Part shown: positions 58,291 to 64,000 of the stretch, piece after piece
Layout of the letters: each line of letters begins with the position of its first letter
Numbering within the stretch: position 1 is the first letter of the stretch
Origin: Parahaliea maris
Lineage (GTDB): Bacteria > Pseudomonadota > Gammaproteobacteria > Pseudomonadales > Halieaceae
Length of the DNA stretch: 64,000 nt
Direction: 5' to 3'
Assembly: GCF_008064665.1 (NCBI RefSeq)
Contig: NZ_VRZA01000006.1
Span: forward strand, 1-64,000
The notes under the pieces: generated by a model
What the model saw: only the letters and a program-made list of their open reading frames with translations
Database searches by the model: none
Told to the model about the DNA's origin: nothing
Position numbers and translations under genes: made by a program

Positions 58291-59538
58291 ATGACCCAGC
58301 GACACACATTACGCATCAACGGCGAGCGCCTGTGGGCGCGGCTGGAGGAGATCGGCCAGATCGGCGCGACCGCCGGTGGCGGGTGTAATCGCCAGGCACT
58401 GACCGATGAGGACCGTATTGGCCGCGAGCTGTTTGCCAGCTGGTGTGAGCAGGCCGGTTGCAGCCTGCGTCGCGATGCCGTCGGCAACCTGTTTGCCCGG
58501 CGAGAAGGAACCGAACCGGGCCTGGCGCCGGTGATGACCGGCAGCCACCTGGATACCCAGCCCAGCGGTGGCAAGTACGATGGTATCTACGGGGTGCTGG
58601 CTGGCTTGGAAGTCCTGCAGACGCTGGAGGAGGGGGCGCTGCATACCCGTCACCCGCTGGAAGTGGTGGTCTGGACCAACGAGGAAGGTTGCCGCTTCGA
58701 CACCGCCATGATGGGGTCTGCGGTCTGGTCTGGCGCGATGTCACTGGAGGATGCCTACGCCCTTGCCGATCGCACGGGCGCCAGCGTCAGGGACGAGCTT
58801 GAGCGCACTGGTCAACTGGGCGACCTGCCCGCCGTGGCCGGGCCTGTACACGCCGCTTTCGAGTTGCACATCGAACAGGGGCCGGTGCTCGAGGCAGAGC
58901 GCAAAACCATTGGCGTGGTCACCGGGGTGCAGCATATGAGCCGCCACCGGGTGGTGTACTACGGCCAGGAAGCCCACGCTGGCCCGACTCCCATGACCCT
59001 GCGCAAGGACCCGATGATGGCCCTTGGTCAGTGCCTGCCAGAGCTGTATGCCATGACTGAACAGCACGGTCCGGATGCGCGGGTCACCTTTGGCTTTGTG
59101 CACGCCGAGCCGGGTTCCAGTAACACGGTCCCCGGGCGCCTGGAGTTCACTGTAGACCTGCGCCATCCCGACGCCGGTCAGTACCAGTCGATGCTGCAGG
59201 CCTACGAGGCCATCATCAATGCGGCCGCCCGGCGGTTCGACCTGGCAATGGAATACGCGTGTTTCTGGGAGGCCCCCGGTGTTGAGTTCGACTCTGACTG
59301 CGTGGCTGCGGTGCAGAGTGCGGTCGACAACCTGGGTTACTCGTACCGCCGCATGGTATCCGGTGCCGGTCACGATGCCTGCAACGTCTCCAGGGTTGCT
59401 CCCACCTCGATGATCTTCATTCCCTGCGAAGGTGGCCTCAGCCACAACGAAAAGGAAGCTGTCAGTGCGGCGGACGTCGAGGCGGGCGCGAACGTCCTGC
59501 TGCAAGCCATGCTGGTGCGGGCCGAACTGGATAGCTGA
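58291..59538 (+). CDS. M20-family N-carbamoyl-amino-acid hydrolase / allantoate amidohydrolase-like
   Basis: 415-residue zinc amidase of the hydantoinase/carbamoylase group. Metal ligands are visible in GSHLDTQPSGGKYDG, TNEEGCRF, HIEQGPVLE and near the C-terminus LSHNEKE. The dimerisation insert (about residues 205-320) contains HAGPTPMTLRKDPM. Enzymes of this family cleave ureido groups (N-carbamoyl amino acids, 3-ureidopropionate, allantoate) to amine, CO2 and ammonia. The ATG at 58291 follows GGAGG. The next gene, 32 bases on, is a guanidine-modifying hydrolase whose product would be a ureido compound. Confidence 0.87.
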   Translation: MTQRHTLRINGERLWARLEEIGQIGATAGGGCNRQALTDEDRIGRELFASWCEQAGCSLRRDAVGNLFARREGTEPGLAPVMTGSHLDTQPSGGKYDGIYGVLAGLEVLQTLEEGALHTRHPLEVVVWTNEEGCRFDTAMMGSAVWSGAMSLEDAYALADRTGASVRDELERTGQLGDLPAVAGPVHAAFELHIEQGPVLEAERKTIGVVTGVQHMSRHRVVYYGQEAHAGPTPMTLRKDPMMALGQCLPELYAMTEQHGPDARVTFGFVHAEPGSSNTVPGRLEFTVDLRHPDAGQYQSMLQAYEAIINAAARRFDLAMEYACFWEAPGVEFDSDCVAAVQSAVDNLGYSYRRMVSGAGHDACNVSRVAPTSMIFIPCEGGLSHNEKEAVSAADVEAGANVLLQAMLVRAELDS

Positions 59539-59569
59539 ACACACTGACACACTATTAACGGAAACCTCG

Positions 59570-60472
59570 ATGAAATTTGCCAATCGCATCTCCGGTGGAA
59601 AGTCCCCGGTACTGGAGCAGTGGGGTATGGACTCCGAGTACGGCGTGCTGGAGAAAGTCCTGATCGGCCCTATGGATCACTACAACTGGCAGACCGGCAA
59701 CGCCATGTCGCGCCGGTCCCTGCGCCTGGGTCGCGAGTTTGATCACGCCGTTGCCAGAGCCCAGTACCAGGAGATGGTCGAGGCCTATCAGCAGGCTGGC
59801 GTGGAAACCCATATTCTGGAAGCCGACGCCAGCCTGCCCTACCAGTTGTACGCCCGCGACTCCTCTGTCATGACCCCCTGGGGGCCCATCGTGACGCAGA
59901 TGTACAGCCCCTGGCGTCGCGGGGAGTGGAAGGCCGTGCTGGAGTTCTACCAGAGCCAGCAGATTCCGGTGTATGACATTGTCACCGCCGGTACCCTGGA
60001 GGGCGGCGATTTCATGGTACTGGAACCGGGCCTGATTCTGTGTGGTTACACTGGCGAGCGCACCAGTGAAGAAGGGCTGGCCCAGGTGAAAGCCTGGGTC
60101 GAGGCCGAGGGCTGGGAATTCAGGAGCTACAAATTCGACCCGTACTTTTTGCACCTGGACGTGAAGCTGGCGATGCTGGCGCCCAAGCTGGCGGCGGCCT
60201 GCATCCAGGCGCTGGAGCAGGAGTTTGTCGACTGGTTGCAGGGCCGCGGCATCGAGCTGATCGACATCTCCTACCGCGCCATGCTGGAGTTGGGCTGCAA
60301 CGTGGTGGCCCTGGGCAATGACCGCGTCTTGCTGCCCTTCGACAACCTCGAGCTCAAGGAGAAGTGCCGGGCCCGCGGCCTGACCGTGATCGACCCGGAC
60401 GTGAGCATGTTTACCTCCGGCGGTGGTGGCGTGCATTGCATGTGCCAGCCGCTCAAGCGACAGCCTGGCTAA
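59570..60472 (+). CDS. Amidinotransferase/arginine-deiminase-fold hydrolase
   Basis: 300-residue protein of the guanidino-group-modifying (GME) superfamily, which includes arginine deiminase, DDAH and glycine amidinotransferase. Likely catalytic residues are the acidic pair in YARDSSVM and LEGGDFMVL, His in FLHLDVKLAML and the nucleophile Cys in GGGGVHCMCQPL near the C-terminus. As a hydrolase it would convert a guanidino group to a ureido group, supplying the adjacent carbamoylase. An amidinotransferase role cannot be excluded. An intrinsic terminator follows. Confidence 0.8.
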   Translation: MKFANRISGGKSPVLEQWGMDSEYGVLEKVLIGPMDHYNWQTGNAMSRRSLRLGREFDHAVARAQYQEMVEAYQQAGVETHILEADASLPYQLYARDSSVMTPWGPIVTQMYSPWRRGEWKAVLEFYQSQQIPVYDIVTAGTLEGGDFMVLEPGLILCGYTGERTSEEGLAQVKAWVEAEGWEFRSYKFDPYFLHLDVKLAMLAPKLAAACIQALEQEFVDWLQGRGIELIDISYRAMLELGCNVVALGNDRVLLPFDNLELKEKCRARGLTVIDPDVSMFTSGGGGVHCMCQPLKRQPG

Positions 60473-60503
60473 GCGCGCAGCGGTCGTGAAAACGTGCCGG
60501 ATC

Positions 60504-60542
60504 TAAAAAAGCCCCGCCAGAACTGACGGGGCTTTTCATTTT
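60504..60542. terminator. Bidirectional intrinsic terminator
   Basis: AAAAGCCCCG and CGGGGCTTTT form a strong stem with a 10-base loop, preceded by an A run and followed by T-rich sequence on both strands' readings. It lies between the convergent deiminase-fold gene and the zinc protease gene and can stop both. Confidence 0.93.
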
Positions 60543-60561
60543 CAGGTGGCGTAACGCCGGC

Positions 60562-63030
60562 CTAGATTGGATCACCGGGCGGCAGTACCAGTACTTCACT
60601 GATGGCCTTGTCGCTCCCTGCCTGCCAGCTGCGGATATCGGCGGCTACGCTCACTGCGAATGCGCCGGGCTTTCTCCTGCTTTCCAGTTCCTCGGCCAGC
60701 GTCTCGAGGCGGCTCGACAACACCGCTCGTACTGCCGGTGAACTTTCCGCGCTGCGGGCTTGCCGCATCATTTCATCCACCGTGACACGCCGGACCACGT
60801 CGAGCACTTGCTGCTGGTAGTCATTCCCGGGTGCGTCCGCCCCCCAGGTGACTTCCAGCAGGCGTTCGATGACTTCTTCCAGGTCGGGATAGTCCCCCAT
60901 GGCGCCGTAGGCAACGATCCGGGCCATGCGCGCCGGGTGCAGAATCTGTTTGACCGACAGGCTGGCCGAACCTTCCGCCGCACCCAGTGGGTCGAACATC
61001 AGCCCGGTCCTGCCGGGGAAGGGCTCGGCGGGATTGTGGCGATAGGCGGGGGCGCCGCCTATCAGGGACAGGGTGTCTTGCGGCAGGGCCAGGAATTCCA
61101 GCGTCAGTGTGGAAAGCACGGTCTCCAGCGCGTCGCGTTGCTCTTCGGCATCGATGATCTGGAAGGCCGTCTGGCCATCACCACGAACCGCGTAGCGGTA
61201 GTCTGCACCGCCGATGCTCTGGGCTGCCGAGTTCAGCTGGAAGCGATGATGCATGTACAGGGGTAGCAAGACATCCTCCAGATTGGACAGGGGTTCGCCG
61301 GGCCGGATATTCGCTTCCCCGAAGTTCGCGAGGCCAATACGGCGCACCTCGATTTCATGCTTCAGATGGTCGACCAGGTTTTCGCCGTTGTCCCAGACCC
61401 CCGCATACTGGTGGCCGGCACCGATAAAATTGTTGTTGTTGTGGGCCATGAACAGCAGGCCGCTGTCCAGGCTCTCCTGCACGATCTTGCCCAGTTCTTC
61501 GGCCTCGTCTGCACCGGCGGGGAACTGGGTGTAGGAGTAACGCACCGCCAGCTTGTCGTATTCGCCGATACGCTGGACGTAGGCCGTAGAGAAATCCAGT
61601 CGTCCATCATCGGTGATCTCGACGCGGGGCGCCGGATAATCCATTACGCTTTCCCGGCCGTAGGTGCTGGCCAGGTAGTTGTGCGGGTAACCCAGGGTGT
61701 GGCCCACTTCGTGCGCCGACAATTGGCGAACCCGGTCCAGTGCCATGTTGACCGCGGCGGTGTGCGTGGCAGCGGCGGCATTCTCCGCGAGTGCATCCAG
61801 GTATTCAAAACCGGGGATCATACCCTGGCCGTGCAGGTAGTCCTGGCGCAGGCGCAGGCTGCCCAGATTGACGTTGCCCTTGAGGATTTCGCCGGTGCGA
61901 GGGTCCTGCACACTCATGCCGTAGGAATAGCCCCGGGTGCGGCGGTGGGTCCAGTGGATCATGTTGTAGCGCACGTCCTGCGGGTCCACGCCTTCGGGCA
62001 GCTCCCTGACCTGGAAGGCGTTGATGAACCCGGCAGCCTCATAGGCCTGGTTCCACCAGCTGGCCCCTTCGATCAGCGCGCTCTTCACCGGCTCCGGGGT
62101 GCCGGAATCGACGTAGTAGACAATGGGCTCCACCGCTTCGGAGCGGGCAGCATCCGGGTCTTTCTTTTCCAGTCGGTGGCGGGCCACCAGCCGAATGTCG
62201 GTATCCCGGCCGATCTCGGCACTGTAGTTACGGATGACGGGGCCATTGGTACCGATGCGTGGGTCTGCCAGGCGGATAGCCATTTTGCTCTCTGGCAGTT
62301 TTACCAGGGAGTGGTGCTGGCGCAGGGTCACGGCGTTGCCGGACGCGGCCACCTCGTTGACCAGTTGCCCCGGGTTGTCGCTGGTAAAGGTCAGGGTTAC
62401 TTCCACCTCCACGTTCTCGGGGAAGGCCTTGGTGTTGTCCAGGTAGAAGGCGCTGCGGCTTTTGTCGAGGGTGAACTTGCCCTGGTCCCGGCGTGCTATT
62501 GCCGCGGTGACATTGCGGGCATCCCGGACGAAGAAGTCGGTGGCATCTACCAGTACCCGGCCGTCGCTTTCCGCGGCAATGTCAAAACCCCAGATAATCG
62601 AAGGGGCGAAGGCGTCCTTCACCGCCAGGCGTTCCAACGGGTTGTCGCTCAGGGCCTGGTAGGCGTAGTTGGGTTGCTTCAATAGTACTCGCGGCCCGAC
62701 GCGGTTGGCTTCCAGCACCCAGGTGCCGCGTAACTGGCCGCGGTCGATGCCGATGGGATTGGCGCCCAGGCCCGAGCCCATGGAGACCTGGTAGAGAAAT
62801 TCGGTATCGAGCTGGTCGATTTCCCAGTACATCTTGCCACTGGTTTCGTCCCAGTAGAGGTTGAAATACCCGTCCAGTTTGTTGCTGCCGGCGACAACTT
62901 CGGTGATGGAGGGCAGGGCGCTGGCCTTGCCGATGGTGGAAAGCAGGAGAACAAGAAAGGTCAGGACAGGCCGTGTAAAGCTCCCTGGCGGGCAGGGTAG
63001 CCAACCTGTTCTGAAATCAGTTGACGCCAT
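60562..63030 (-). CDS. Secreted zinc metalloprotease with DUF5117-type N-terminal region
   Basis: 822 residues with an N-terminal hydrophobic signal segment (about residues 23-38, cleavage near SALP). An N-terminal all-beta region (GYFNLYWDETSGKMYWEIDQ onward) matches the DUF5117/DUF5118 group. The catalytic part has zinc motif HEVGHTLGYPHN (His440, Glu441, His444, His450) and a downstream ESVMDYPAPR Met-turn-like segment. Proteins of this kind are secreted peptidases of unknown substrate. The ATG at 63030 is preferred over TTG 63036. It is the last complete gene in the window. Confidence 0.88.
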   Translation of the reverse strand: MASTDFRTGWLPCPPGSFTRPVLTFLVLLLSTIGKASALPSITEVVAGSNKLDGYFNLYWDETSGKMYWEIDQLDTEFLYQVSMGSGLGANPIGIDRGQLRGTWVLEANRVGPRVLLKQPNYAYQALSDNPLERLAVKDAFAPSIIWGFDIAAESDGRVLVDATDFFVRDARNVTAAIARRDQGKFTLDKSRSAFYLDNTKAFPENVEVEVTLTFTSDNPGQLVNEVAASGNAVTLRQHHSLVKLPESKMAIRLADPRIGTNGPVIRNYSAEIGRDTDIRLVARHRLEKKDPDAARSEAVEPIVYYVDSGTPEPVKSALIEGASWWNQAYEAAGFINAFQVRELPEGVDPQDVRYNMIHWTHRRTRGYSYGMSVQDPRTGEILKGNVNLGSLRLRQDYLHGQGMIPGFEYLDALAENAAAATHTAAVNMALDRVRQLSAHEVGHTLGYPHNYLASTYGRESVMDYPAPRVEITDDGRLDFSTAYVQRIGEYDKLAVRYSYTQFPAGADEAEELGKIVQESLDSGLLFMAHNNNNFIGAGHQYAGVWDNGENLVDHLKHEIEVRRIGLANFGEANIRPGEPLSNLEDVLLPLYMHHRFQLNSAAQSIGGADYRYAVRGDGQTAFQIIDAEEQRDALETVLSTLTLEFLALPQDTLSLIGGAPAYRHNPAEPFPGRTGLMFDPLGAAEGSASLSVKQILHPARMARIVAYGAMGDYPDLEEVIERLLEVTWGADAPGNDYQQQVLDVVRRVTVDEMMRQARSAESSPAVRAVLSSRLETLAEELESRRKPGAFAVSVAADIRSWQAGSDKAISEVLVLPPGDPI

Positions 63031-63614
63031 ATTCAATTACCTTTTCGAGTGATGTTGGATGCCGGCAATGCCGGCATTGGCTGGTGGATAAAAGGGTATA
63101 TTGTATGCAATATCAATGCCACGACATTCCACATTGTGGCAAGCACACAGCGAGCGGCCTCGTTCGCTCGGAGCACGGTCGCACAGCCAGCTTGTGGTGC
63201 ATTTCGTGCAATCGCGCACCAAACTGACAAGTTGCTCGACAAAGCAGCCTTAGCCAATTGGGCTACACTCGTTTTGGAGGACTGCTTCCGGCGGTTTTGA
63301 GGACGGTTTCCGGCAGCCCAGCCTGTCTTTCGGTGGCGGCCGCTTGCGCACTCTCCCAATTGACGGCAGAAGGAATCTGCATCGTAGGCACTAAAACACT
63401 CATCTTCGATATCACCAAGGACAGCAGCGGGAACGTGGTCTACAGCAAGGGCTCCGGCGCAGACAATGGCAGGCTGCTTGGAACGAAAGTAGCCAGTAAA
63501 CCGACCTGCATTCAACAGCCGTTTTGCGAGTGTTAACATTCGAAACTGGTGTAAGCGGCCCGGCGTGCCGCCGATTCCTGCAACGCACTTACCTGACGAG
63601 ACGAGAGAGGCCAG
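63031..63614. other. 584-base intergenic region, no supported gene
   Basis: It separates the divergent zinc protease and AraC-type regulator. Short frames here, including a TTG-initiated 92-codon frame at 63258-63536, have no family motif or good ribosome site. A tRNA D-arm-like stretch at 63250-63275 lacks the rest of a tRNA. Promoters for both flanking genes must lie here, but I cannot place them. Confidence 0.5.
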
Positions 63615-64000
63615 GTGGCTAATCCAGCAATTCCAATCAGTGAGATCCAGCCTGTCAGGGAAGTCATTGCCGGGATAGGGATATGCCCTGATGAGTTGAG
63701 CAACGCTTTCGACCTGCCGCCGGGCGCGTTCAGCGGTAGCGCTACCCAAACACTGCTGCTCTCTGATTATTTCAGAATCCTCGAGTATCTGACCGCGCAA
63801 GCGGGTGATGAAACCGGGCGCCTGTCCACGCGTTCGATCATGTCGGGCAGCCTGGCGTTCCTGGTAAACCAACTCGACGACTGCAATACGGTCTTCGATG
63901 TCATGCGAAAAGTGGCCGATACCTGTAACTTTCTGCACGGTGGACCCTATAACCAGATCGAAAAGCGGGATGGGTACATTGCCTATCTCATCAATGATGA
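63615..64000 (+). CDS. AraC-family regulator, N-terminal part (cut by window edge)
   Basis: An open frame starting at GTG 63615, preceded by GAGAGG, runs off the window after 128 codons without a stop. The segment around TRSIMSGSLAFLVNQLDDCN and KVADTCNFLHGGPYNQIEKR resembles the arabinose-binding-type N-terminal domain (PF12625) of many AraC-family regulators in aquatic Gammaproteobacteria. The DNA-binding domain would lie beyond the window. A 301-codon frame on the opposite strand is its shadow. Confidence 0.65.
   Translation, partial: MANPAIPISEIQPVREVIAGIGICPDELSNAFDLPPGAFSGSATQTLLLSDYFRILEYLTAQAGDETGRLSTRSIMSGSLAFLVNQLDDCNTVFDVMRKVADTCNFLHGGPYNQIEKRDGYIAYLIND

Noticed and set aside
46878-60472. 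Saxitoxin-like biosynthesis (amidinotransferase, Rieske oxygenase and sulfotransferase together)
   Set aside because: The combination is superficially similar, but the SxtA-type polyketide starter enzyme and other core genes are missing, and the neighbours are catabolic. The sulfotransferase is of the TPR type.
63241-63290. tRNA-like segment on the minus strand
   Set aside because: A D-arm-like stretch around CCCAATTGGC is present, but there is no acceptor stem, anticodon arm or T-arm at the right distances.
63033-63938. 301-codon minus-strand frame at the right end
   Set aside because: It overlaps the AraC-type N-terminal gene, which has a better start and recognisable motifs, and its translation has no domain.

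Overview
The window looks like chromosome of a marine, aerobic gammaproteobacterium. Quinol oxidase, TonB-dependent receptors, Bcr/CflA and MHS transporters, an Xps-type type II secretion system and a methanethiol-oxidase cluster all fit this; my best guess is Halieaceae/Cellvibrionales, inferred from gene content only. Coding density is high. I see no rRNA, tRNA, CRISPR array, IS element or prophage. Most of the window is GC-rich, but about 2.4-14.7 kb is visibly richer in A+T.

Layout. (1) 0.15-2.4 kb: a catalase-peroxidase with a signal peptide. (2) 2.7-12.6 kb: a one-strand type II secretion operon in the order E-F-H-I-J-K-L-M-C/N-D, with no gspG. (3) 13.3-22.1 kb: three large exported proteins that are candidate cargo: a 1413-residue repeat protein, a beta-helix protein and a metzincin protease with PKD domains. 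(4) 22.2-30.5 kb: an MHS transporter, then cyoABCD-SURF1 followed by a RegB/RegA-type redox two-component pair. (5) 30.5-38.3 kb: a Fur-box-associated TonB siderophore receptor with its PiuC/YbiX hydroxylase, a Bcr/CflA transporter, a second, cytosolic KatG and an SDR. (6) 38.4-40.1 kb: MntP and a secreted pectinesterase. (7) 40.0-43.3 kb: a di-heme MauG-like protein, an SBP56/MtoX-type methanethiol oxidase and a SCO1/SenC copper chaperone. (8) 43.4-60.5 kb: a catabolic island. It holds two LysR regulators, a TonB receptor with a TPR-sulfotransferase, a TIM-barrel protein, an AruI-like 2-ketoarginine decarboxylase, a 2-hydroxyacid dehydrogenase, a YjiH-type membrane protein, a Rieske oxygenase, an AruH-like arginine transaminase, a RimK-RCK_C fusion, an M20 carbamoylase and an arginine-deiminase-fold hydrolase. 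(9) 60.6-63.0 kb: a large secreted zinc protease; then the start of an AraC-type regulator cut by the window edge.

How the parts may work together. The secretion operon could export the adjacent large proteins and possibly the pectinesterase and proteases. The oxidase and its putative redox sensor form a unit that could tune respiration to quinone state. The most interesting part is the 43-60 kb island. Transaminase plus TPP decarboxylase matches the arginine transaminase pathway. The deiminase-fold hydrolase plus carbamoylase would together strip a guanidino group (guanidino to ureido to amine) without arginase or guanidinobutyrase. The TonB receptor and Rieske oxygenase hint that the true substrate is a larger or N-substituted guanidino compound rather than free arginine. 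That reading is inference.
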